A stretch of 64,000 bases of DNA from Belnapia mucosa (GTDB lineage: Bacteria; Pseudomonadota; Alphaproteobacteria; Acetobacterales; Acetobacteraceae): NCBI RefSeq assembly GCF_016775475.1, contig NZ_JAEUXJ010000004.1:186001-250000 (forward strand), written 5' to 3'. The notes beneath the pieces were generated by a model. It did not search any database and had not been told where the DNA came from. It saw only the letters and a program-made list of their open reading frames with translations. Shown here in pieces: positions 34,074 through 42,464 of the stretch. The position numbers and the translations under genes were made by a program. Positions within the stretch are counted from its first letter, which is position 1. Every line of letters begins with the position of its first letter.

Positions 34074-35173
34074 AACGGCACCAGCACGGCGGTTTCGGTC
34101 GTCCAATGCGCCTCGACCTCGGTGCCGATCTCAGGTGGGGTGGTGCCGGTCGGCAGGCGCAGCGCCGCGCCGGTGCCATCGGCCAGATCGAACAGCAGCC
34201 GCGTCTCGGCCCCGGCATAGACCGTCTCGGCCACCACGCCGCGGATGGCATTCGGCCCCGGCCCGAGGCGCAGATGCTCCGGCCGGATCACCAGCGCCGC
34301 GGCGCCGGTGGCCGTGCTGCCCGGCGGCAGGGCGAAGCGGCCATGCGGCGTCGCCAGCGCATCGCCCTCGACCTGGCCGCGCAGCAGGGTGGAGGTGCCG
34401 ATGAAGCCGGCGGTGAAGGCGGTGCGGGGGTGCTCGTAGATCTCCTGCGGCGTGCCCACCTGCTCGATCCGGGCATGGTTCATCAGGCAGATCCGGTCGG
34501 AGAGGGCCAGCGCCTCCTCCTGGTCATGCGTCACATAGATGATCGTCGCCCCGGTCTCGCGGTGCAGCCGCTTGATCTCGATCTGCATGTGCTCGCGCAG
34601 CTGCCGGTCGAGCGCACCGAGCGGCTCATCCATCAGGATGATGGCGGGCTGGTAGACGAAGCAGCGCGCCAGCGCCACGCGCTGCTGCTGCCCGCCGGAG
34701 AGCTCGCGCGGGAAGCGGCCGCCGAGATGGCCGAGCTGCACCATGGTGAGCGCCGTGGCGACGCGGTCGCGGATTTCGCCGGCCGGCCGGCCGCGCATCT
34801 TCAGCGGGAAGCCGACATTCTCGGCGACGGTCAGATGGGGAAACAGCGCGTAGTTCTGGAAGACCAGCCCGATCTCGCGCTGGTGGACGGGCATGACGGT
34901 ACGGTCATGCCCGTCGATGAACAACCGACCGGCATCCGGCTCGACCAGCCCACAGATCACCTGCAGCAGCGTGGTCTTGCCGGAGCCGGAGGGGCCGAGG
35001 ATGGTCAGCAGCTCGCCGCTCCGCACTTCCAGCGAGAGAGGCTCCAGCGCCACCACCGGGCCGTAGCGCTTGGCGATGCCGTCGATCCGGAGCTTGACCC
35101 CGGCCCCGCTGCTCAGCGGAGCACCCAGGCGTTGAAGCGTTCGGCCGCGGCGGCGCGGTTGGCGCTCCACCAC
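34070..35173 (-). CDS. PotA-type ABC transporter ATP-binding protein
   Basis: Cytosolic ATPase of a polyamine/opine/iron-type importer. Walker A is GPSGSGKTTLL, the Q-loop VFQNYALFPHLTV, signature LSGGQQQRVALARC, Walker B IILMDEPLGALD and the switch His in YVTHDQEEAL. The C-terminal third is a TOBE domain (LVIRPEHLRLG). The start is uncertain: the GTG at 35173 gives 367 residues but overlaps the binding-protein gene by 61 bases; a CTG at 35117 would overlap by only four or five. It couples to the fused permease by GTGA. Confidence 0.93.
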   Translation of the reverse strand: MVERQPRRRGRTLQRLGAPLSSGAGVKLRIDGIAKRYGPVVALEPLSLEVRSGELLTILGPSGSGKTTLLQVICGLVEPDAGRLFIDGHDRTVMPVHQREIGLVFQNYALFPHLTVAENVGFPLKMRGRPAGEIRDRVATALTMVQLGHLGGRFPRELSGGQQQRVALARCFVYQPAIILMDEPLGALDRQLREHMQIEIKRLHRETGATIIYVTHDQEEALALSDRICLMNHARIEQVGTPQEIYEHPRTAFTAGFIGTSTLLRGQVEGDALATPHGRFALPPGSTATGAAALVIRPEHLRLGPGPNAIRGVVAETVYAGAETRLLFDLADGTGAALRLPTGTTPPEIGTEVEAHWTTETAVLVPL

Positions 35174-36156
35174 TCCTCATTCGCCAGGCGCATGAGCTTC
35201 AGGTTCTCGGGGTGCGTCGGCAGCAGCTTGGCCCGCGCCTCGGGGATGGTGTCATAGGCCTTGAGGTTGGTCGGCCCATAGCTCAGCCCCTCGGTATAGA
35301 CCGCCTGCCGGGCCGGCTCGGAGCAGAAGCGGATGAACTGGCGTGCCGCATCCGCCCGCGGCGAGCCGCGCGGGATGGACCAGCCCTCGATGGAATAGAG
35401 GCCCTGGTTCCAGACGATCTTGACCGGCCCGCCAGCATCGATCACCGGCTGCACCCGGCCGTTCCAGGTCGGGATCATCGCCACCTCACCCGACTGCAGC
35501 ATCTGCGTCGCCTGCGCGCCGCCGGTCCACCAGGCGGCGACATGCGGCTTGATCTTGTCGAGGCTGCGGAAGGCGCGGTCGAGATCGAGCGGGTAGAGGT
35601 CGGCCAGCGGCACGCCATCGGCCAGCAGCGCTTCCTCCAGCGTGTCGATCGGGTCCTTCCGCAGCGACCGGCGGCCGGGGAATTTCGCCACGTTCCAGAG
35701 ATCGGCCCAGGATTCCGGCGCCGGGCCGCCCAGCTTGTCGGTCCGGACGGCGAGGATGGTGGCGTAGACATCCGTGCCCATCCAGAAGGGCGTCAGCGCT
35801 TCCGGCATCATCCCCGGCGCGTCCTCGGGCTTCAGCCCGATCGGCTCCAGCAGGTTCTGCTTCACCATGATGTCGCGCGCCGAGAGCGTCAGGATGCAGC
35901 AGTCCCAGGTATAGGACTTGGTCTCCACCATGGCGCGGAACTGGGCGGTCGGCTCCGCCGGGCGCGCCACATTAACGACGCGGATGCCGGTCGCCTGTTC
36001 GAAGGGCCGGTAGAAGGCCTTGCCGAAGGCCTCGCCGAAGGGGCCGCCCGGATCGGCGACGGTGATGGAGCGGGTCTGGGCCTGGCTCCGCTCCGCAATC
36101 AACGCCGGCGCCGCCAGACCGAGCGTGCCGGCCCGCAGGAATGTCCTTCGATCCAT
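35113..36156 (-). CDS. PotD/PotF-type ABC substrate-binding protein
   Basis: Periplasmic receptor for the adjacent ATPase and fused permease, 347 residues. It starts MDRRTFLRAGTLGLAAPALI, a Tat-like signal, then SITVADPGGPFGEAFGKAF. Two-lobe SBP landmarks are LTLSARDIMVKQNLL, an AVRTDKLGG segment and MIPTWNGRVQPVID. The family carries polyamines, gamma-aminobutyrate, opines or thiamine; the ligand is not decidable. First gene of the importer unit; the 157-bp gap upstream to an LLM monooxygenase may hold its promoter. Confidence 0.92.
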   Translation of the reverse strand: MDRRTFLRAGTLGLAAPALIAERSQAQTRSITVADPGGPFGEAFGKAFYRPFEQATGIRVVNVARPAEPTAQFRAMVETKSYTWDCCILTLSARDIMVKQNLLEPIGLKPEDAPGMMPEALTPFWMGTDVYATILAVRTDKLGGPAPESWADLWNVAKFPGRRSLRKDPIDTLEEALLADGVPLADLYPLDLDRAFRSLDKIKPHVAAWWTGGAQATQMLQSGEVAMIPTWNGRVQPVIDAGGPVKIVWNQGLYSIEGWSIPRGSPRADAARQFIRFCSEPARQAVYTEGLSYGPTNLKAYDTIPEARAKLLPTHPENLKLMRLANEEWWSANRAAAAERFNAWVLR

Positions 36157-36313
36157 GTCCCGATCCCCGTCCTGTGCGGCCGGATCATGCAGGTTCTGCG
36201 CCAGCCGGTTCGGGGACGATAGCAATGCCGGACGGAAAGGCCAGCAGACCTTCATCCAGGCGGATATTGGCGCCCCGGATGATTGGCGCCCAACCATCAG
36301 GCGCGGCGTTCGC

Positions 36314-37366
36314 TCAACCTCCGCGCAGCGCCGCGAGGCGTGGCATCACATGCTCGGCGAAGCGGCGCATCTCGCGCTCGAAGGGCTGGAACTGGGTCAG
36401 CAGCGTGTCGATGCCGGCGGCGTGGAATTGCGCGATGCGCGTGGCCACCTGGTCGTAGCTGCCGACCGTGCCACCGGCGGTGCCGCCATTGGTGCCGACG
36501 CTTTCGAACTTCGCCTGGGTCTTCCGCATCGCCACCGCGGGATCGGTATTCGCCTTCACATAGGCCTTGATCTCGGCATCCTGCTTCGCGAGCGCCAGCA
36601 GACGGCGATATTCCTCCTGCGCCTCGGCCTCGGTCTCCCGCGCGATGACGAAGGTCGAGAGGCCGAAGCGCACCGGGTTGCCGGCGCGTGGGCGCTGGCG
36701 GACATCGGCGATCAGCGCCTGCACATCCTCCACCGGCTGGCCATTGATGAACCAGACATCCGCGAGCGCCGCGACCAGGTCCCGCGCCGGGCCGGATTCC
36801 CCACCGACATAGATGCGCGGGCGCGGCCGCGTCGCGGCGGCCGGGCGCAGCAGGTAGTCGCGCACCTGGAAGTAGCGGCCGTCATGCTGCACCTCCTCGC
36901 CGCGCATCAGCCGCTCGACCACCTCCAGCCATTCGGCGCCATAGGCGTAGCGCTCGTCATGCTCGCGGAAGACGAGGCCGGCATCCTCGATCTCCTTGCG
37001 GTTCCAGGCATTGACCAGGTTGATGGCGAAGCGGCCGTTGCTGATCTCCTCGATCTGCAGCGCCATCTTGGCCAGCACCACCGGGTGGTAGAGCATCGGC
37101 TTGATGGCGGCGATGATTTCGATCCGGCGCGTCTCGGCGGCCAGCGCGGCGGAGGCGGTCCAGGCCTCGAGCTGGCCGAGATCCGGCCGATGCGGGTTCA
37201 TCGTGTGCTGGGCGACCAGCACGCAGTCATAGCCGAGCGCCTCCGCCTCCAGCACCAGGCCCCGGTTGCGCCGCCAGGAGGCGTCATAGGGCTCCTCCGG
37301 GTCGTGCAGCGCGGCGCGGTTGCCATGGACGAGGGCCCAGATCCCGATGCGGAGCGGAGGGGTCAT
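36314..37366 (-). CDS. LLM-class flavin monooxygenase (SsuD/SfnG-like)
   Basis: FMNH2-dependent TIM-barrel oxygenase, 350 residues. Landmarks are LRIGIWALVHGN, the EAEALGYDCVLVAQHT strand, KPMLYHPVVLAKMALQIEEIS and GRFAINLVNAWNRKE; the insert GTNGGTAGGTVGS is typical of the dimethylsulfone/alkanesulfonate branch. Third LLM enzyme within 8 kb. It sits upstream of the ABC importer on the same strand, so the importer may bring in its sulfonate or sulfone substrate; this is inference. Confidence 0.91.
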   Translation of the reverse strand: MTPPLRIGIWALVHGNRAALHDPEEPYDASWRRNRGLVLEAEALGYDCVLVAQHTMNPHRPDLGQLEAWTASAALAAETRRIEIIAAIKPMLYHPVVLAKMALQIEEISNGRFAINLVNAWNRKEIEDAGLVFREHDERYAYGAEWLEVVERLMRGEEVQHDGRYFQVRDYLLRPAAATRPRPRIYVGGESGPARDLVAALADVWFINGQPVEDVQALIADVRQRPRAGNPVRFGLSTFVIARETEAEAQEEYRRLLALAKQDAEIKAYVKANTDPAVAMRKTQAKFESVGTNGGTAGGTVGSYDQVATRIAQFHAAGIDTLLTQFQPFEREMRRFAEHVMPRLAALRGG

Positions 37367-37432
37367 GCCTGGTCATCCTTGCTGAAGGCCCGCCGGAGCA
37401 TGGCCCCGACCGCCGGGCTTGTCACCGCGGCC

Positions 37433-37915
37433 CTAGAATTTCAGCCGCTGCACCTCGCAGGTGCCGGTAACGGTCCCGGCCGGCACGGGCAGGTCGCAGG
37501 GCGGCGGCAGGCTGGGCGGCTGGTCGGATGGGGCGGCGGGGCTCGTGGCCGTCGCGGCGCGGCAGGCCTCCACCTGGGCCGGATCGGGACGGCGCGAGAA
37601 GAGCAGCCGCGCCTCGCCGGTCTGCCGGTTCAGGCTGATCGAGAAGCGGTCATGCGCCGGCCCCTGGCGCCAGCCGGGCACCGGGCCGGCGAAGCCCGCC
37701 GCCAGCGGGTCGCGCCGCGCCGCCATCTCCTCCGATTCCTGCCAGGTGCCGCTGCCGGGCAGCTCGATGGCGAGGCCCCGTTCCTCAACCAGGATGCGGA
37801 GCGGGGCGGCCCCGCCAGGGAAGCGGCAGAGCAGGAAGGTCTCTGCCCCGGCCGGCAGGGAGGCCGCCATCAGGCCCAGCAGGGCCACGCCATGCCACCA
37901 GCCGCGCATGGTCAT
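37433..37915 (-). CDS. Hypothetical secreted protein
   Basis: The 160-residue product has a clear Sec signal (MRGWWHGVALLGLMAASLPAGA, cleavage before ETFLL) and a periplasmic domain of about 135 residues. The mature part has four Cys (FLLCRF, VEACRA, PPPCDLP, TGTCEVQ), which could form two disulfides, and a Pro-rich stretch near residue 128-140. I recognise no family. Upstream neighbour ccmC is divergent, with an 81-bp gap. Confidence 0.7.
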   Translation of the reverse strand: MTMRGWWHGVALLGLMAASLPAGAETFLLCRFPGGAAPLRILVEERGLAIELPGSGTWQESEEMAARRDPLAAGFAGPVPGWRQGPAHDRFSISLNRQTGEARLLFSRRPDPAQVEACRAATATSPAAPSDQPPSLPPPCDLPVPAGTVTGTCEVQRLKF

Positions 37916-37996
37916 TCCTTCTCAAAATCGATCCGCCCAGGTTACCGCGCCTCGCGGATGCTTCAATCCGGGGCCTTGAAGCCTTAGTGTAAGGGC

Positions 37997-38797
37997 GTGG
38001 ATACCGCCGACACACGCACGGGGCCCAGCCCCCTGCCCCTCCCCGCGGCAGCGCCGCGGGGAGGGCTGCACCGATTCGCCAATCCCGGCCGCTTCCTGCG
38101 GCTGTCCGGGCAGGTGCTGCCCTGGCTGACGGCGGCGGCCGTGCTGGTGCTCGGCATCGGCCTGCCCTGGGGGCTGTTCTTCTCTCCGCCCGACTGGCAG
38201 CAGGGCGAGACGGTCCGCATCCTCTATGTCCATGTGCCGATGGCTTGGCTGGCGATGGGCGGCTATGCCGGGCTGGCGCTGGGCTCGGTCCTCTCCCTGA
38301 TCTGGCGGCATCCGCTGGCCGACCTCGCCTGCCGGGAGCTCTCGCCGGTCGGGGCGCTGGCGACGGCCCTCTGTCTTGCCACCGGCAGCCTCTGGGGCAA
38401 GCCGATGTGGGGGACTTGGTGGGTCTGGGATGCCCGGCTCACCTCCGTCCTGGTGCTGTTCTTCCTCTGGCTCGGTCATGCCGCGCTGGTGCGCGCCTTC
38501 GACGATACCGAACGCGGCGCACGGATGGGTGCCATCCTGGCGCTGATCGGGGCGGTGAACGTGCCGATTGTGAAATTCTCGGTGGACTGGTGGAACACGC
38601 TGCACCAGCCGGCCAGCGTGACGCGGCTCGGGGCGCCGGGGCTGCATGTCGATATCCTCTATCCGCTGCTGACCTGCGGGCTCGGCTTCACCCTCGCCTT
38701 CGCCGCGCTGGTGCTGGCGCGGACCCGGGCGGCGGTGATGGAGCGGCGGATCCGGGCCCTTCAGCTCGCCGCGGCGCGGAGGGCCGAGGCGCCATGA
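37997..38797 (+). CDS. ccmC: CcmC, heme-handling membrane protein
   Basis: Inner-membrane protein that presents heme to CcmE in cytochrome c maturation System I, 266 residues with six helices. The heme-binding tryptophan-rich loop is GTWWVWDARLTS; a flanking His lies in YVHVPMAW and another in NTLHQPASV. The first 24 residues are Pro/Ala-rich and encode a 13-bp DNA palindrome; related proteins begin near HRFANPGRF, so the start is doubtful. GTG 37997 has AAGGG only one base away. First visible ccm gene; ccmA and ccmB are not upstream. Confidence 0.93.
   Translation: MDTADTRTGPSPLPLPAAAPRGGLHRFANPGRFLRLSGQVLPWLTAAAVLVLGIGLPWGLFFSPPDWQQGETVRILYVHVPMAWLAMGGYAGLALGSVLSLIWRHPLADLACRELSPVGALATALCLATGSLWGKPMWGTWWVWDARLTSVLVLFFLWLGHAALVRAFDDTERGARMGAILALIGAVNVPIVKFSVDWWNTLHQPASVTRLGAPGLHVDILYPLLTCGLGFTLAFAALVLARTRAAVMERRIRALQLAAARRAEAP
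38037..38065. repeat. 13-bp perfect palindrome at the 5' end of ccmC
   Basis: CCCTCCCCGCGGC (38037-38049) and GCCGCGGGGAGGG (38053-38065) are perfect arms around a 3-base loop. It lies within the annotated N-terminal extension of CcmC, directly before the codons for the conserved HRFANPGRF. It resembles the GC hairpins after ahpC. It may be an inserted REP-like unit or a leader structure. Confidence 0.6.
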
Positions 38798-38952
38798 GCC
38801 TCCACTGGATTCATGTGACGGCGAGTTACGCCCTGGTCTGCGGCGGCTTCCTGATCCTCGCCATCGCCACCATCTCGCGCCATGCCGCGGCGAAGCGCCG
38901 GCTGGCCCAGCTCGACCCGCGCGCCTCGCGGCGCGCCCAGGAACCATCATGA
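38794..38952 (+). CDS. ccmD: CcmD, small heme exporter subunit
   Basis: The 52-residue protein has one membrane helix (ASYALVCGGFLILAIATI) followed by a basic tail (AAAKRRLAQLDPRASRR), the standard CcmD layout. It stabilises the CcmABCD complex and helps release holo-CcmE. ATG overlaps the ccmC stop and its own stop overlaps ccmE (ATGA at both ends). Confidence 0.92.
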   Translation: MSLHWIHVTASYALVCGGFLILAIATISRHAAAKRRLAQLDPRASRRAQEPS

Positions 38953-39467
38953 CTCGCAAGTCCCGCCGGCTCTGGCTGCTGCTGCTCTGTGCCCTCGGGC
39001 TCGGCAGCGCCACGGCCCTGACCCTCACCGCTTTCCAGGACAACCTCGTCTTCTTCCGCTCACCGAGCGACATCGCGCGGGAGGCGCCGAAGCCGGACCG
39101 CGCCTTCCGTCTGGGCGGGCTGGTCGAGACCGGCAGCGTGATGCGGGAGACGGCGCCCGACGGCAAGCCGGAGGCGCGCTTCCGCGTGACGGATGGCGCC
39201 CATGGCGTAGCGGTGACCTATATCGGCGTGTTGCCCGACCTGTTCCGCGAGGGTCAGGGCGTGGTGACCCTCGGCAAGCTCGGCCCCGACGGCACCTTCC
39301 GCGCCAGCGAGGTGCTGGCCCGCCATGACGAGACCTATATGCCGCCCGAAGTGGCCGATGCCCTGAAGAGGAGCGGCCATTGGAACCCCAACCAGGGCGC
39401 CGCCCCGCCAGCCGCCACCTGGAACACGCTGGAACCGGCCCCCGCGCAGCCGAGGCGCGGCTCGTGA
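38949..39467 (+). CDS. ccmE: CcmE, periplasmic heme chaperone
   Basis: Membrane-anchored OB-fold heme carrier, 172 residues: N-terminal helix (about 8-28), then a beta-barrel (FRLGGLVETGSV, VAVTYIGVLPDLFREGQGVV). The heme-binding His126 lies in VLARHDETYMPPEV, followed by Tyr130, as in known CcmE. The C-terminal 40 residues are Pro/Ala-rich and flexible. Coupled by four-base overlaps to ccmD and ccmF. Confidence 0.96.
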   Translation: MTRKSRRLWLLLLCALGLGSATALTLTAFQDNLVFFRSPSDIAREAPKPDRAFRLGGLVETGSVMRETAPDGKPEARFRVTDGAHGVAVTYIGVLPDLFREGQGVVTLGKLGPDGTFRASEVLARHDETYMPPEVADALKRSGHWNPNQGAAPPAATWNTLEPAPAQPRRGS

Positions 39468-41428
39468 TCCCCGAGATCGGTCATTTCGCCCTTGCCCTTG
39501 CCCTCGCCCTTGCCCTGGTCCAGGCGGTGGTCGGGATGGTCGGGGCGCAGCGGGCGGATGCGCGGCTGATGGCGGCCACGCCGGCCCTCGCCGCCGGCCT
39601 GCTGGTCACCATCGCCGCCGCCTTCGCCTGCCTGGTCTGGGCCTATGTCGCCAACGACACCACGGTGCTGAACGTGGTGCAGAACAGCCATTCGGCGAAG
39701 CCGCTGCTCTACAAGATCAGCGGGGCCTGGGGGAACCATGAGGGGTCGATGCTCCTCTGGGTGCTCATCCTGGCACTCTGCGGCGGGGCGGTGGCGGCTT
39801 TCGGGACCAACCTGCCCTCGGCCCTGCAGGCGCGGGTGCTGGCCGTGCTGGCGCTGGTGGCGCTCGGCTTCCTCGGCTTCATCCTCGGCACCTCGAACCC
39901 CTTCCAGCGCATCTGGCCGCCGCCGCTGGACGGCCAGGGGCTGAACCCGGTCCTCCAGGACCCCGGCCTCGCCTTCCATCCGCCGCTGCTCTATCTCGGC
40001 TATGTCGGCTTCGCGGTGACCTATGCCTTCGCCGTCGCCGCCCTGATTGAGGGGCGGGTCGATGCCGCCTGGGGGCGCTGGGTGCGGCCCTGGGCGCTGG
40101 CGGCTTGGTCCTTCCTGACCCTCGGCATCGCCCTCGGCTCCTGGTGGGCCTATTACGAGCTGGGCTGGGGTGGCTACTGGTTCTGGGATCCGGTCGAGAA
40201 TGCCTCGCTGATGCCCTGGCTCGCCGGCTGCGCGCTGCTGCACAGCGCCATCGTGGTCGAGAAGCGGGAGGCGCTGAAGACCTGGACGGTGTTCCTCGCC
40301 CTGCTCGCCTTCGGGATGAGCCTGCTCGGCACCTTCCTCGTCCGCTCCGGCGTGCTGAACAGCGTGCATGCCTTCGCCAATGACCCGGCGCGCGGCACCG
40401 TCATCCTCATCCTGCTCACCCTCTATATCGGCGGCGGGTTCCTGCTCTTTGCCTGGCGGGCGCAGGCGATGCTGCCGACGGGCGTCTTCACCCCCATCTC
40501 GCGGGAGGGGGCGCTGGTGCTGAACAACCTGCTGCTCTGCTCGATCGCGGCGGTGGTGCTGGTCGGCACGCTCTATCCGATGTTCGCCGACCTCGTGCTG
40601 GGCGAGAAATTCTCGGTCGGGCCGCCCTTCTTCAATACCGCGATCCTGCCGCTGGCGGTGCCGCTGGTGGGCGCCATGGCGCTCGGCCCGGTGCTGTCCT
40701 GGAAGCGGGCGCGGCTCTTTCCCGCCTTGCAGCGCCTCTGGTGGGCGGCGCTGGCCGGGCTCGGCGCGCTGGCGCTCTGCCTGGCGCTGGAGGGTCAGCG
40801 GATCGGCCCGGCGCTCGGCTTCGGTGCCGCGGCATGGACCATCCTTGCCGCCATGGCCGATATCGCCGACCGCATCGCGCTGTTCAGCCGGCCGCGCGCC
40901 GCCTGGGCCCGGGCCAAGGGCCTGCCGCGGGCGGCCTGGGGCGGGGCGCTGGCCCATGCCGGGCTCGGCGTGATGATCCTCGGCCTCGCCGGCATGGGGC
41001 TGGCGACCGATACGCTGCGGCTGGTCCGGCCGGGCGAGAGCGTGGCGCTGGCCGGGCTCGACTACCGGCTGGTCAGTCTCGCTGATGCGCCGGGGCCGAA
41101 TTTCAGCGCCCGCCGCGCGACGGTCGAGGTGCGGGATGGCAGCCGCCTCGTCACCACCCTGATGCCGGAGCGGCGCAGCTTCCCCCTCGCCCGCATGACC
41201 ACGACCGAGGCGGCGATCCACACCACCTGGCTCTCCGACCTCTATGTCGTGCTCGGCGAGGAGCGGGAAGGTGGCGCGGTGCTCCGCATCCACAACAACC
41301 CGCTGGCGCCCTGGATCTGGCTCGGCGGCGCGATCATGGCGCTGGGCGGCGGGCTCTCGCTCAGCGACCGGCGCATGCGCGTCTCGGCGCCGGCGGTGCG
41401 ACCGGTGAAGGCGGGCGCACGGGCATGA
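39464..41428 (+). CDS. ccmF: CcmF, heme lyase subunit
   Basis: Large inner-membrane protein of the heme lyase complex, 654 residues with about 14-15 helices. The WWD-type signature is WGGYWFWDPVENASLMPWL; NHEGSMLLWVLIL and the LLYLGYVGFAVTYAFA segments are further landmarks, with heme-ligand His candidates at NSHSAK and LAFHPPLL. The GTG start overlaps ccmE (GTGA), giving MIPEIGHFAL; a longer upstream start would overlap ccmE by 88 bases. Together with CcmH and CcmI it attaches heme to apocytochromes. Confidence 0.96.
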   Translation: MIPEIGHFALALALALALVQAVVGMVGAQRADARLMAATPALAAGLLVTIAAAFACLVWAYVANDTTVLNVVQNSHSAKPLLYKISGAWGNHEGSMLLWVLILALCGGAVAAFGTNLPSALQARVLAVLALVALGFLGFILGTSNPFQRIWPPPLDGQGLNPVLQDPGLAFHPPLLYLGYVGFAVTYAFAVAALIEGRVDAAWGRWVRPWALAAWSFLTLGIALGSWWAYYELGWGGYWFWDPVENASLMPWLAGCALLHSAIVVEKREALKTWTVFLALLAFGMSLLGTFLVRSGVLNSVHAFANDPARGTVILILLTLYIGGGFLLFAWRAQAMLPTGVFTPISREGALVLNNLLLCSIAAVVLVGTLYPMFADLVLGEKFSVGPPFFNTAILPLAVPLVGAMALGPVLSWKRARLFPALQRLWWAALAGLGALALCLALEGQRIGPALGFGAAAWTILAAMADIADRIALFSRPRAAWARAKGLPRAAWGGALAHAGLGVMILGLAGMGLATDTLRLVRPGESVALAGLDYRLVSLADAPGPNFSARRATVEVRDGSRLVTTLMPERRSFPLARMTTTEAAIHTTWLSDLYVVLGEEREGGAVLRIHNNPLAPWIWLGGAIMALGGGLSLSDRRMRVSAPAVRPVKAGARA

Positions 41429-42012
41429 GCGAAGCCGTCCCCTCCCCTACGCGCTCCCCCTGGCGCCGGCGCGGGCTGCTGCTGGCGCCGGTCGCGGTGG
41501 CGGGCCTCGCCGGTGCCGGCTTCTATGCCATGCTGCGCGGCCTCGGCACCGGCCGCTATGACCCGCGCGGCGTGCCCTCGGCGCTGATCGGCAAGCCGGC
41601 GCCCGATTTCACCCTACCGCCGCTGGAGGGTGCCGACCGCCCGGGCCTCGCCGCTGCCGACCTCAAAACGGGCCGGCCGGTGCTGGTGAACTTCTTCGCT
41701 TCCTGGTGCGTGCCCTGCGTCATCGAACACCCGCAGCTCATGCGCATGGCCCGCGAGGGCGTCCCCATCTTCGGCATCGCCTATAAGGACAAGCCGGAGG
41801 ACAGCCTCCGCTTCCTGAAGCAGCACGGCACGCCCTATGCCCGGCTCGGCACCGACCAGCCCGGCCGGGTGGCGATCGACTGGGGCCTCTACGGCGTGCC
41901 CGAGACCTATCTCATCGATGGCGCCGGCATCATCCGCTGGCGCATGGCCGGCCCGGTGACGGAGGAGATCCTGGCCGACCAGCTCACCCCCCTGCTGCGG
42001 CGCGGCGCATGA
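41425..42012 (+). CDS. ccmG: CcmG/DsbE thiol:disulfide oxidoreductase
   Basis: Periplasmic thioredoxin-like reductant of apocytochrome CXXCH cysteines, 195 residues. N-terminal membrane anchor (about 17-38), then PDFTLPPLEG and the active site FFASWCVPC with Cys95 and Cys98. GVPETYLID contains the conserved cis-Pro. Overlaps ccmF and ccmH by four bases. Confidence 0.96.
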   Translation: MSEAVPSPTRSPWRRRGLLLAPVAVAGLAGAGFYAMLRGLGTGRYDPRGVPSALIGKPAPDFTLPPLEGADRPGLAAADLKTGRPVLVNFFASWCVPCVIEHPQLMRMAREGVPIFGIAYKDKPEDSLRFLKQHGTPYARLGTDQPGRVAIDWGLYGVPETYLIDGAGIIRWRMAGPVTEEILADQLTPLLRRGA

Positions 42013-42464
42013 TCCGCTGGCTGCTGCTGGCCCTGCTATGGTGCGGCCCGGCGCTGGCGGTCGGCGACCCGGCCGACCAGCTCCCCGATCCGGCGCAGGA
42101 GCAGCGTGCCCGCGTCATCGGCCGCGAGCTGCGCTGCATGGTCTGCCAGAATCAGTCCATCGAGGACAGCGATGCCGATCTCGCCCGCGACCTCCGGCGG
42201 ATCGTCCGCGAGCAGGTGGCGCAGGGCAAGCCGGATGATGCGGTGCTGCGCTTCCTGCATGAGCGCTACGGCGATTTCGTGCTGCTGAAGCCGCCGCTGA
42301 AGCCGGAGACGGTGCTGCTCTGGGCGACGCCGGCCCTGGCGCTGCTCGGCGGGCTGCTGCTGATCCGCGGCCTGCGCCGCCACCGCCCGCCGCCGCTGCC
42401 GGACGCCCTCACCCCGGCCGAGCGCGACCGCCTGGCCCAACTCGCAGGCAGGCCGCAGGAGTGA
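42009..42464 (+). CDS. ccmH: CcmH, apocytochrome thioreductase
   Basis: Periplasmic heme lyase component, 151 residues: signal/anchor at the N-terminus, a three-helix domain with RELRCMVCQNQSI (Cys43, Cys46), and a C-terminal helix (about 100-121). This is the short CcmH form; the TPR part is a separate gene (ccmI). Four-base overlaps with ccmG and ccmI. Confidence 0.95.
   Translation: MIRWLLLALLWCGPALAVGDPADQLPDPAQEQRARVIGRELRCMVCQNQSIEDSDADLARDLRRIVREQVAQGKPDDAVLRFLHERYGDFVLLKPPLKPETVLLWATPALALLGGLLLIRGLRRHRPPPLPDALTPAERDRLAQLAGRPQE

Noticed and set aside
34073..34106. TTG start for the fused permease
   Set aside because: It would overlap the ATPase gene by 37 bases and has no clear ribosome site, whereas GTG 34073 gives the GTGA overlap usual here.
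39335..41293. A 652-residue minus-strand frame opposite ccmF
   Set aside because: Low-complexity antisense frame; ccmF has all conserved motifs and fits the operon.
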